A stretch of DNA of 64,000 nucleotides, taken from assembly GCA_964423545.1 (NCBI GenBank), contig CAYRFV010000001.1, positions 37,302-101,301 on the forward strand, in the 5' to 3' direction. This DNA comes from JALOOE01 sp964423545 (GTDB lineage: Bacteria; Chloroflexota; Anaerolineae; CG2-30-64-16). Shown piece after piece: positions 1 to 7,866 of this stretch. Every line of letters begins with the position of its first letter. Within the stretch, counting starts at the first letter, position 1. The notes beneath the pieces were generated by a model. The model saw only the letters and a list, made by a program, of their open reading frames with translations. It was not told the DNA's origin and ran no database searches. A program made the translations under genes and the position numbers.

Positions 1-873
1 TACAGCGTTCTCGACACGGCCGCGCCGCGACATAGCCGAAGCGCCTTGCAGGCTTCTGGGCCACTCGACGAACCGGTGACCCGATGGATGCCTTCGCTCA
101 CGCGTGCCGATATCTGCTTCAATGAAGTGGCCTTCGCATACCCGGCTCCCTTGCTGGCGGACGCCCCGGCGGATGGCAAGCGGCAGGCGCTGCAAGGGTG
201 CTCGCTGACGATCCCGCATGGCCGGACCGTCGCCCTGGTCGGACCGACCGGTGCAGGCAAGACGACGGTGGCCCACCTGTTGCTGCGCTTTGCCGAGCCG
301 GATGCGGGCGCAATCACGGTGGGCGGAACGCTGCTGAGCAAGATCGACCCCATCGCCTGGCGCAGACAGGTCGCATGGGCGCCGCAACTGCCATACCTGT
401 TCCACGGCACGGTCGCGGACAATATTCGCCTTGCGCGACCCGAGGCCAGCATGGACGAGGTGATCGCCGCGGCCTGCGCCGCCCACGTCGATCAGTTTGT
501 CGAGACGCTGCCCGACGGCTATGACACGCCGCTGGGCGAGCAGGGCACCCGGCTGAGCGGCGGACAGCGACAGCGTCTGGCCATCGCCCGTGCGTTCCTG
601 AAGGATGCGCCGTTCCTCATTCTGGACGAGCCCACGGCCAACCTGGATGCCCGGAGTGAGGCGCTGATTCGCGAGGCGCTCGCCCGGCTCGCATCCGGCC
701 GCACGGTGCTGGTCATCGCCCACCGACTGGCGATGGCGTACTCTGCCGATCGGATCGTGGTGATGGACGCCGGCCGCGCCGTCGAATCGGGCAGCCACGA
801 CGAATTGATCGCCCGTAACGGTCTCTACCGCCGGTTGGTCTCGACTTACGAAGGCAAAGATGGCGTGCGCTGA
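1..873 (+). CDS. cydD: CydD-like thiol exporter ABC subunit, C-terminal part
   Basis: This is the nucleotide-binding end of an ABC exporter half-transporter; the reading frame is open from base 1, so the membrane domain lies outside the window. Visible motifs are Walker A GPTGAGKTT (from base 241), a Q-loop region PQLPYLF, the signature LSGGQRQRLAIARA and Walker B FLILDEPTANLD. It is followed 45 bases later by a second exporter half whose family is CydC, which is why I call it CydD. CydDC pairs export cysteine or glutathione and are needed for cytochrome bd assembly. A TTG at base 46 is an in-frame internal codon and not a believable start. A generic heterodimeric exporter is the main alternative. 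Confidence 0.8.
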   Translation, partial: YSVLDTAAPRHSRSALQASGPLDEPVTRWMPSLTRADICFNEVAFAYPAPLLADAPADGKRQALQGCSLTIPHGRTVALVGPTGAGKTTVAHLLLRFAEPDAGAITVGGTLLSKIDPIAWRRQVAWAPQLPYLFHGTVADNIRLARPEASMDEVIAAACAAHVDQFVETLPDGYDTPLGEQGTRLSGGQRQRLAIARAFLKDAPFLILDEPTANLDARSEALIREALARLASGRTVLVIAHRLAMAYSADRIVVMDAGRAVESGSHDELIARNGLYRRLVSTYEGKDGVR

Positions 874-918
874 CTCCCGGCAGGCGACAGAGCAGGCTGA
901 GGTCTAGATCTGATTGCC

Positions 919-2583
919 ATGGCAACGACAGTCCGTCTCCTGAAGCTGATGCTGCCCTTTCGCTGGTGGATCGTCGCCGGCGTGCTGTTGAGTTTCGCCA
1001 CCACCGGGGCCAGCGTCGGGCTGATGGCTGTTTCGGCCTATCTGATTTCGAAGGCCGCCCTGGCGACGCACATGGCCGACTTGAGCGTCATGATCACAGG
1101 CGTGCGCTTCTTCGCCATCGCGCGGGCAGGTCTGCGTTATGCAGAGCGCTACGTCACCCATCTGGCAACCTTTCGCATCCTGACTCACCTGCGCGTCTGG
1201 TTCTACCGCGCCATCGAGCCTCTGGCGCCGGCGTGCTTGATGCGTTTCCGCAGCGGTGACCTGCTGGCGCGCAGCATCGCGGACATCGAAACCCTGGAGA
1301 ACTTCTATCTGCGCGTCGTCATCCCACCGCTGGCTGCGGCCCTCGTCACAGGGCTGGCCTGCTTGATCCTGGGCAGCTTCCATCCGTCCCTGGCGGTCGC
1401 ACTGCTCGTCTTCATCGTCCTGACCGGCGTCATCCTGCCGCTGGCTGGTCGCTGGCTGAGCCAGCAGCCAGCGGCCGAGCTGCTTGCCGTCCGCGGCGAG
1501 CTGAGCGCTTCGCTGGTGGATGAGGTGCAGGGGATCGCTGACCTGCTGGCGCACGGCCAGGAGGAGCGTTACCAGGCCAGGATGCTCCGCTTGAACCGGC
1601 AACTCAATCGGCTGCAGGAGCAACTGGCCGCGATTCGCGGCCTGGGCGGAGGCCTGACCGCGCTGTTCACCGGGTTGGCTGGTTTGTCGGTCCTGATACT
1701 GGCGATCCCGCTGGTCACTGCCGGGCACATCGATGGGGTCTTCCTGGCGCTGCTCCCACTGACCGCCGTCGCCAGCTTCGAGGCCATTCAGCCGCTGGCC
1801 CACGCGCTTCAGCTGCTGGAGTCAAGCGAGGCGGCGGCCAGGCGCATCTTCGAGCTCATAGACAGCGAGCCGGCCGTCGTCGATCCGCCCTCGCCGGCGC
1901 CGCTGGACTGGCCGCCCGACCGGGCGCCGGCCATCGAAGTGCGCGATCTGCGGTTTCGCTATGCAGCAGACGCGCTGCCGGTCCTCGACGGCGTGAGTTT
2001 CCATGTGCCGCCTGGCGGCTGCGCAGTGCTGTTCGGGGCCAGCGGCTCGGGCAAGTCCACGATCGTGAACCTGCTGCTGCGTTTCTGGGAGTACGACGAA
2101 GGGACGATCCGCATTGGCGGCCGTGATCTGCGCACGATTCCCGCAGATGAGGTGCGCAACCTGCTGGGAGTCGTCCCGCAACACACCCACTTGTTCAACG
2201 CCTCGATCCGGGACAATCTCCACCTCGCGAATCCGGAGGCCAGCGAGGAGGACCTGGCGGCTGCCTGCCGGCTCGCGCAGCTGCATGAGTTCATCGAGAA
2301 GCTGCCGCAAGGCTACGACACGCCGGTGGGGGAGAATGGCTTGCTGCTCAGCGGCGGCGAGCGCCAGCGACTGGCCATTGCTCGCGCCGTCCTCAAGGGC
2401 GCGCCGATCCTGATCCTCGATGAAGCCGCCTCACACCTGGACGTCTTGACCGAGGAGCGCCTCTGGCAGGCGTTGAAGGGATTCATGGCCAGTCGCACGA
2501 CGATCATCATCTCACATCGGCGCGCGCCCCTCGCTGGCGCAGATCAGACGATCAGCCTGGAGAGGGAATCTCCCCGACCCTGA
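919..2583 (+). CDS. cydC: CydC-like thiol exporter ABC subunit
   Basis: A full-length (554 aa) ABC half-transporter with an N-terminal membrane domain of about six helices (roughly residues 10-300) and a C-terminal ATPase. Walker A is GASGSGKST near residue 373, the signature LSGGERQRLAIARA near 477 and Walker B ILILDEAASHLD near 497. With the preceding gene it would form the heterodimeric CydDC exporter in the cytoplasmic membrane, moving thiols to the outside for cytochrome bd maturation. The Walker B carries DEAASHLD, a common CydC-side variation. Start ATG lies 45 bases after the upstream stop, so the two genes are probably cotranscribed. Cytochrome bd genes are not visible; they may lie left of the window. 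Confidence 0.85.
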   Translation: MATTVRLLKLMLPFRWWIVAGVLLSFATTGASVGLMAVSAYLISKAALATHMADLSVMITGVRFFAIARAGLRYAERYVTHLATFRILTHLRVWFYRAIEPLAPACLMRFRSGDLLARSIADIETLENFYLRVVIPPLAAALVTGLACLILGSFHPSLAVALLVFIVLTGVILPLAGRWLSQQPAAELLAVRGELSASLVDEVQGIADLLAHGQEERYQARMLRLNRQLNRLQEQLAAIRGLGGGLTALFTGLAGLSVLILAIPLVTAGHIDGVFLALLPLTAVASFEAIQPLAHALQLLESSEAAARRIFELIDSEPAVVDPPSPAPLDWPPDRAPAIEVRDLRFRYAADALPVLDGVSFHVPPGGCAVLFGASGSGKSTIVNLLLRFWEYDEGTIRIGGRDLRTIPADEVRNLLGVVPQHTHLFNASIRDNLHLANPEASEEDLAAACRLAQLHEFIEKLPQGYDTPVGENGLLLSGGERQRLAIARAVLKGAPILILDEAASHLDVLTEERLWQALKGFMASRTTIIISHRRAPLAGADQTISLERESPRP

Positions 2584-2599
2584 ACGTTGCGCGGCCCCA

Positions 2600-2980
2600 G
2601 TCTCCTCAGCGATGCAGAGGGGCTTCCAGCAAGGGTTCGCCGGGGCGCCCGGCTACCTGGTGATGACCGCCTATCAGACCGCGAACGGTCTGGTCAATCT
2701 GGTCACCCCCACGTCTGCGGTGGTGATGGGCGGCCTGACGATCGCGCGTGCGGGCTACGGCGTTTGGTGGCGCTTCGCGTGGCCGCTGATCGTGCTGCTG
2801 GCGATCTTGAGCATGCTGGTGCTGGCTTCAAGCGCGCTCATGCAGCAGGCCCGCACGCCGGCGCGCCAACCTCTCTCGTCTGTCTCGCAATCCTGTGGGC
2901 TGTCCTGCCGCAATCCGGAGGATTGTGTTACGATAGTATCAGGCCGCCTCCGCCAAGATGGCGCGGTCGCGGTGCAATGA
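2600..2980 (+). pseudogene. C-terminal remnant of a YfcC/ArcD-like antiporter
   Basis: About 75 residues starting near base 2640 (APGYLVMTAYQTANGLVNL, then TPTSAVVMGG and a WWRFAWPLI segment) resemble the last two membrane segments of the YfcC family of C4-dicarboxylate or basic-amino-acid carriers, recalled from the family and not searched. Those proteins are normally about 450-500 aa, so more than 80 percent is missing. The frame opens directly after the cydC stop and the tail past about base 2870 is not recognisable. YfcC-type carriers often sit beside arginine-deiminase-pathway genes, and the next gene here is ornithine carbamoyltransferase. The best reading is a deletion remnant; an assembly collapse could give the same picture. 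Confidence 0.6.
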
Positions 2981-3003
2981 TCACCACCTAGAGGAGATGC
3001 ACC

Positions 3004-4005
3004 ATGGCTTTCAATCTACGCAACCGCAGCTTCGTCAAGGAGCTGGACTTCACCCCGGATGAGCTCAAATTCCTGCTCAAACTGTCCGCTGATCTCAAGG
3101 CGGCCAAGTACGGTGGGTACGAGCAGCAGCGGCTGGTGGGCAAGAACATCGCCCTGATCTTCGAGAAGAGCTCGACGCGCACGCGCTGCGCCTTCGAGGT
3201 GGCGGCGTACGACCAGGGCGCGCACGTCACCTACCTCGGGCCTGAAGGTTCGCAGATCGGCCACAAGGAATCCATGAAGGACACCGCTCGCGTGCTGGGC
3301 CGCATGTATGACGGCATCGAGTACCGTGGTTTTGCGCAGGCAACCGTCGAGACACTGGCGCAGTATGCCGGCGTGCCGGTGTGGAACGGATTGACCGACC
3401 AATTCCACCCGACGCAGGTGCTCTGCGACATCCTGACGATGATCGAGCACAGCAGCAAGCACTTGGGCGAGATCGCGTACTGCTACCTGGGCGATGCGCG
3501 CAACAACATGGGCAACTCGCTGATGGTGATGGGCTGCAAGATGGGCATGGATGTGCGCCTGTGCGCGCCGAAGGCGGTGTGGCCGGAAGAGAGCCTGGTC
3601 GCCACCTGCCGCCAGGTTGCGGCGGAAACCGGCGCGCGGCTGACCCTCACCGAGAGCGTCGATGAAGGGGTCAAGGGCGTGGACTACCTCTACACCGACG
3701 TGTGGGTCTCGATGGGCGAACCGAAGGAGGTGTGGGCTGAGCGGATCAAGCTGCTCTTGCCCTACCAGGTCAACACTGAGGCCGTCAAGAGAGCCGGCAA
3801 CCCGAACGTCAAGTTCATGCATTGCCTGCCGGCCTTCCACAACCGGGAGACCAAGGTGGGCGAGGACATTTACCAGAAGACGGGATTGAATGGCCTCGAA
3901 GTCACCGAAGAGGTGTTCGAGTCAGAGCGCTCGATTGTCTTCGCCCAGGCCGAGAATCGGATGCATACGATCAAAGCGATCATGGTGGCGACGCTGGGCG
4001 ACTGA
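3004..4005 (+). CDS. argF: Ornithine carbamoyltransferase
   Basis: Transfers the carbamoyl group of carbamoyl phosphate to ornithine to give citrulline (arginine synthesis), or runs in reverse in the arginine deiminase pathway. The 333-aa length is normal. The carbamoyl-phosphate motif SSTRTR lies near residues 56-61, DQFHPTQ near 130 and the ornithine-side HCLP motif (FMHCLPAFH) near 271. A good ribosome-binding site (GAGGAG, bases 2992-2997) precedes the ATG. The sequence resembles the catabolic ArcB branch as well as ArgF, and the antiporter remnant just upstream would suit ArcB; arcA and arcC are not in the window, so the direction cannot be settled here. Confidence 0.9.
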   Translation: MAFNLRNRSFVKELDFTPDELKFLLKLSADLKAAKYGGYEQQRLVGKNIALIFEKSSTRTRCAFEVAAYDQGAHVTYLGPEGSQIGHKESMKDTARVLGRMYDGIEYRGFAQATVETLAQYAGVPVWNGLTDQFHPTQVLCDILTMIEHSSKHLGEIAYCYLGDARNNMGNSLMVMGCKMGMDVRLCAPKAVWPEESLVATCRQVAAETGARLTLTESVDEGVKGVDYLYTDVWVSMGEPKEVWAERIKLLLPYQVNTEAVKRAGNPNVKFMHCLPAFHNRETKVGEDIYQKTGLNGLEVTEEVFESERSIVFAQAENRMHTIKAIMVATLGD

Positions 4006-4016
4006 GAACAAAGACG

Positions 4017-4077
4017 CTGCCACGAACGGCACGAGTCTCCTGCAACGCGCCTTCCCTCAGCGTGCAGTTCGTGGCAG
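4017..4077. repeat. 11-bp perfect inverted repeat
   Basis: CTGCCACGAAC at 4017-4027 is repeated inverted at 4067-4077 with a 39-base spacer. It lies just after the argF stop and before the truncated polyphosphate kinase remnant. It could be an argF terminator with a large loop (there is no T-run) or the scar of a lost element. Confidence 0.5.
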
Positions 4078-4130
4078 GGAACTACGACCTGGCGAGCTTC
4101 TGACCGAACACCGGTCGAACTGGGGGCGCA

Positions 4131-4595
4131 GTGCCGGAGAAAAAGAGTTGGAGCCGCTCCAGGTCGAACTCGTCAGACTTCCTGAAGCATACGCCGTGGG
4201 TCGAGCGCGCGATCATTGCGTCCGGGATCATTCTGGTGAAGTACTGGCTGGAAGAGACCATGGAAGACCAGACCGAACGCTTCAACGAGCGCATCAACGA
4301 CGATCGCAAGACCTGGAAGCTCAGCCCGATGGATCTCGAAAGCCATCGCCGCTGGTATGACTACTCGCGGGCACGCGATGCGATGTTTGCCGCCACCGAC
4401 ACCCCGGAGTCGCCCTGGTATGTGGTGGACTCGCATGACCAGAAGCTCGGGCGTCTGAACTGCGTCGCCCACCTCTTGAGCCTGATCCCGTATCACGAGG
4501 CGCCGCACGCGAAGGTGAAGCTGCCGGAGCGGCAGTCGAAGGGCGACTACGTGGAGCCGGACCATCCGTTCCGCTGGATTCCGGAGAAATACTGA
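4131..4595 (+). pseudogene. ppk2: C-terminal remnant of polyphosphate kinase 2
   Basis: The encoded 154 aa match the end of PPK2-family kinases: a lid/helical stretch (FLKHTPWVERAIIASGIILVKYW) followed by the very typical RWKLSPMDLESxxRWxDYSRA-type block (here KTWKLSPMDLESHRRWYDYS) and TDTPESPWYVVD, then RLNCVAHLLSLIPY. Intact PPK2 proteins are about 250-300 aa; the N-terminal half with Walker A and B is absent, so this cannot be an active kinase. The GTG at 4131 is only the first available codon. The C-terminal codons look undamaged, which suggests a recent deletion. It sits 17 bases before the P-type ATPase gene. Confidence 0.75.
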
Positions 4596-4612
4596 CAAGG
4601 AGGGAACCGACC

Positions 4613-7411
4613 ATGCCCGAATCAGCTCAGGCACAACCGAAATGGTACACCCTGACTACGGAGGCCGTCGCACAACAACTGAAGGTCGATCCTGCAAAGG
4701 GGTTGAGCGCATTCGAGGCACAGGAACGACTCAAGCAGTACGGCCCGAACCAGCTTGCCGGCAAGAAGAAGGAGCCGGGCTGGCAGGCCTTCCTCCGCCA
4801 GTACCGCGACTTCATGCAGATCATCCTGGTCGGCGCGGCCGTGATCAACCTGGTCTTCACACAGGATCTTCGCACAACCGTGATGTTGATCATCCTCACC
4901 GTCTTCAACGCGGTCATGGGCATGCGCCAGGAATCGAAGGCCGAGGCAAGCCTGGCCGCGCTCGAAAAGATGATGAAAAACATCGCCCGCGTGCGCCGCG
5001 ATGGCCAGGCGATCGAGATCGAGGCGGAGCAACTGGCGCCGGGTGACATTGTGCTGATGGAGGCGGGCAATCGCGTCCCGGCCGACGGTCGTCTCTTTGT
5101 CACCGCGACCTTGGAGATCGAGGAGGCTGCACTGACGGGCGAAAGCGTCGCCTCACCCAAGGACACCGAGACGATCGACAAAGCGGATGCGCCGCTCGGC
5201 GACCGCCACTGCATGGCCTACATGAACACCTCGGTCACCCGCGGCCGCGGCGAGATGATCGTCACGACCACCGGCATGGCCACCGAGATGGGCCACATCG
5301 CTGACTTGCTGAACAAGACCGAGGCGGACAAAACGCCCTTGCAGAAGCAGCTCGACAAGCTGACGATCATCATCGCGGGCATCGCCGGCCTGGCCTTCAT
5401 CCTGATGATGATCCTGGGCCTGTCGCGCGGCGACTCATTTGATGCGATCTTCATTGCCGGCATTGCGCTCGCTATCTCTGCCATCCCCACCGGCATGCCG
5501 GCCGTCGTGACCACCTTGTATTCGATGGGGACGCGCGTACTGGCAGCCCAGAACGCGATCGTCAAGCGGCTGCCATCGGTCGAAACGCTGGGCTCCGTCT
5601 CTGCGATCTGCTCCGACAAGACCGGCACGCTGACCCTCAACAAGATGACGGCGCGCGAGTTCACCATCCCGGGCCAGAATCGCTACCGGGTGACGGGCGA
5701 AGGCTACAGCACGCAGGGCGAGCTTCAGCTTACGCGCGGCATTCCGCCGGGCCAGCCCTGGCAGAAGGGCTCCGCGCCCTATAGCGTCGAAGGACAGATC
5801 CTGAGCGCCGGCGGGCCGAAAATCGATCTGGAGCCGATCCTCCTGCCCATGGCGCTGTGCGCCGACGCCCGCCTCGACGGCGAGAGCCTGATCGGAGATC
5901 CGACCGAAGGCGCCCTGATTGTGCTGGCCGAGAAGGGCGGCATCAGCGTGGAGGGCGCGCGGGAGATGTTTCCGCGCGTCGCGGAGGTGCCCTTCGACTC
6001 TGACTACAAGTTCATGGCCACCTTCCACAACATGACCGACGAACAGGGCAAGCCGGTGGTGCGCTGTTTCGTCAAGGGAGCGCCCGACGTACTGATCGCC
6101 CGCAGCGGCTCCTATTGGCTGCCGGGCAGCGGCGTCATGCAGGCCACTCACGACCAGGGCGCCCTGGCGCTCAAGGAGAACGACCGCATGGCGCAGGCAG
6201 GCGAGCGCGTCATGGTGGTGGCCCGCCGCGATTTCGATCCGGCGACCTTCGATCCCAAGGGCCCCGCCGGCGACGGCCGTCTGATCGACCTGGTGAAGGA
6301 GCTGACGATTCTGGCGATGGTTGGCATCGTCGATCCCCCGCGTGCCGAGGCGAAGGCCGCGATCGCCAAATGCCACAGCGCAGGCATCCAGGTGCGCATG
6401 ATCACGGGCGACCACGCGGTCACGGCCGCGGCCATCGGCCACGAGCTAGGCATCACGGGCAAGGCGCTGACCGGCGCGCAGTTTGCGGCGATGAGCGATG
6501 AGGAGCTGAAGCGGGAGCTGCCCGATATCGGCGTGATTGCACGCGTGGCGCCAGAGGACAAGATCCGGTTGGTGCGGCTGCTCCAGGAGCAGAGTCACAT
6601 CGTCGCCATGACGGGCGATGGCGTGAACGACGCGCCCGCCCTCAAGAAGGCCGACATCGGCGTCGCAATGGGCATCACCGGCACCGAGGTGTCGAAAGGC
6701 GCGGCCGTGATGATCCTGACCGACGACAACTTCGCCACCATCGTCAAGGCCGTCGAGTACGGCCGGGGGATCTACGACAACCTGGCGAAGTACATCCGCT
6801 TCCAGATGACTGCGCTGGTGGCGTTCATCGCCTCCTACCTGGGCGCGGCGCTGTTTGTCATCGCCGGCGGGGTGCCGTTCGTACCGTCGGTGGTGCTGTG
6901 GATCAACTTCCTGGTGCAGGTGCCCATCGCCATCGCGCTGGGCTACGACAGTCCGTCTGCGGGGCTGATGGAACGCAAGCCGCGGCCGTTGAGCCAACCG
7001 GTGCTGACCCGGGCCCAGTGGATGCGACTCATCTTCGTCGGCCTCCTGATGGCGATCGGCACCCTGGCGCTGGAAACGTTCTACACACCGGGCGGCGAAG
7101 CGCTGATGTACACCATGGGATTCGCCGTCTTCTCGCTGTTCAACATCTCGATGGGCATGGCCTCGCGCAGCGAGACAGATTCGGTCTTCAACCGCGAAGT
7201 CATCTCCGACCGGCGCCAACTGCTGCTCTACGGACTGGCCCTGCTCTTCACGCTTCTACCGACCGAGCTGGATTTTGTGCAGAAGCGTTTCGGTCTGACC
7301 AGCCTCACCATACAGCAATGGTTGATCTGCTTCGCACTTGCCGTGGCCCTGCTCCTTGTGATGGAGGGCATCAAGGCCTTAATGCGCCGGCGCCAGAGCA
7401 AGCAGGCGTGA
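4613..7411 (+). CDS. P2-like cation-transporting P-type ATPase, atypical ion site
   Basis: A 932-aa P-type ATPase with an N-terminal cation-ATPase domain, TGES (residues 175-178), the phosphorylation motif SDKTGTLT (Asp335), and GDGVNDAP near 668. Overall order and length match the P2 (Ca2+, Na+/K+) group. The membrane ion site does not: the M4 motif reads IPTGMPA (Thr293 where Ca2+ pumps have the Glu of PEGLP), M5 reads IRFQMTALVAF where SERCA has Asn768 and Glu771, and M6 reads WINFLVQV where SERCA has NLVTDG. Only the M6 Asn is kept, so the substrate is not safely Ca2+. AAGGAGG precedes the ATG. It heads a run with a small conserved protein and a SulP transporter. Confidence 0.85.
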   Translation: MPESAQAQPKWYTLTTEAVAQQLKVDPAKGLSAFEAQERLKQYGPNQLAGKKKEPGWQAFLRQYRDFMQIILVGAAVINLVFTQDLRTTVMLIILTVFNAVMGMRQESKAEASLAALEKMMKNIARVRRDGQAIEIEAEQLAPGDIVLMEAGNRVPADGRLFVTATLEIEEAALTGESVASPKDTETIDKADAPLGDRHCMAYMNTSVTRGRGEMIVTTTGMATEMGHIADLLNKTEADKTPLQKQLDKLTIIIAGIAGLAFILMMILGLSRGDSFDAIFIAGIALAISAIPTGMPAVVTTLYSMGTRVLAAQNAIVKRLPSVETLGSVSAICSDKTGTLTLNKMTAREFTIPGQNRYRVTGEGYSTQGELQLTRGIPPGQPWQKGSAPYSVEGQILSAGGPKIDLEPILLPMALCADARLDGESLIGDPTEGALIVLAEKGGISVEGAREMFPRVAEVPFDSDYKFMATFHNMTDEQGKPVVRCFVKGAPDVLIARSGSYWLPGSGVMQATHDQGALALKENDRMAQAGERVMVVARRDFDPATFDPKGPAGDGRLIDLVKELTILAMVGIVDPPRAEAKAAIAKCHSAGIQVRMITGDHAVTAAAIGHELGITGKALTGAQFAAMSDEELKRELPDIGVIARVAPEDKIRLVRLLQEQSHIVAMTGDGVNDAPALKKADIGVAMGITGTEVSKGAAVMILTDDNFATIVKAVEYGRGIYDNLAKYIRFQMTALVAFIASYLGAALFVIAGGVPFVPSVVLWINFLVQVPIAIALGYDSPSAGLMERKPRPLSQPVLTRAQWMRLIFVGLLMAIGTLALETFYTPGGEALMYTMGFAVFSLFNISMGMASRSETDSVFNREVISDRRQLLLYGLALLFTLLPTELDFVQKRFGLTSLTIQQWLICFALAVALLLVMEGIKALMRRRQSKQA

Positions 7412-7451
7412 ACCAGAAGGCCGGGATGGATCGTTGGGAAGGAGCGAGAAC

Positions 7452-7866
7452 ATGACCGCGAAATCGAGCTACACAGAGCAAGAATGGGCCGGCCTGGTCA
7501 GGGCGCCGATCACCACCGGCGCCTATGTCATGGTTGCCGATCCGAGCGTCACGGCGATGGTCTCGGAGACGCAGGGCATGCTGAAGGCCATTCAGGCACA
7601 GCAAGCGCCTGAAGCAGCCGGCGAACTGGTGGCCGCAGTCGTCGCCGAGATCGTGGCGATGGCCAGCCGGAAAGAGAAGATGGCGTCGCCACAGGTGGAC
7701 AAGAGCCAGGACCCGAAGCCTCAGATGATGGCGAATCTCAAGCAGGATCTCCCGGTCCTGGAGGCGAAGTCGACGCCCGCAGAGAGCCGGCTTCTATCGT
7801 TGGCTGCTTACAGTGGCCCAGGCGACCGCCGATTCTGATCCAGATACTGCCAATTCGCGGACATGA
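7452..7866 (+). CDS. Small conserved protein, frameshifted near its end
   Basis: Start ATG 7452 follows GGAAGGAG. The first 110 or so residues (MTAKSSYTEQEWAGLVRAP..., Ala-rich helices after) have no function I can name. In the starting frame the protein ends at 7838 with the unconvincing tail RLLSLAAYSGPGDRRF. From about base 7786 the +1 frame instead encodes AGFYRWLLTVAQATADSDP and stops at 7864-7866, overlapping the next ATG in an ATGA arrangement. That tail looks like the genuine C-terminus, so one extra base in the AGAGAG run at 7781-7786 is likely. It could be a sequencing error or a real mutation. The product is soluble, about 138 aa, and lies between an ion ATPase and an anion transporter. 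Confidence 0.6.

Noticed and set aside
904..1803. Long open frame antisense to cydC
   Set aside because: Gln/Asp/Arg-rich composition, no start signal and perfect overlap with a well-recognised gene; a shadow of high GC content.
5435..6442. 335-codon open frame antisense to the P-type ATPase
   Set aside because: His/Arg/Gly-rich shadow frame with no recognisable domain.
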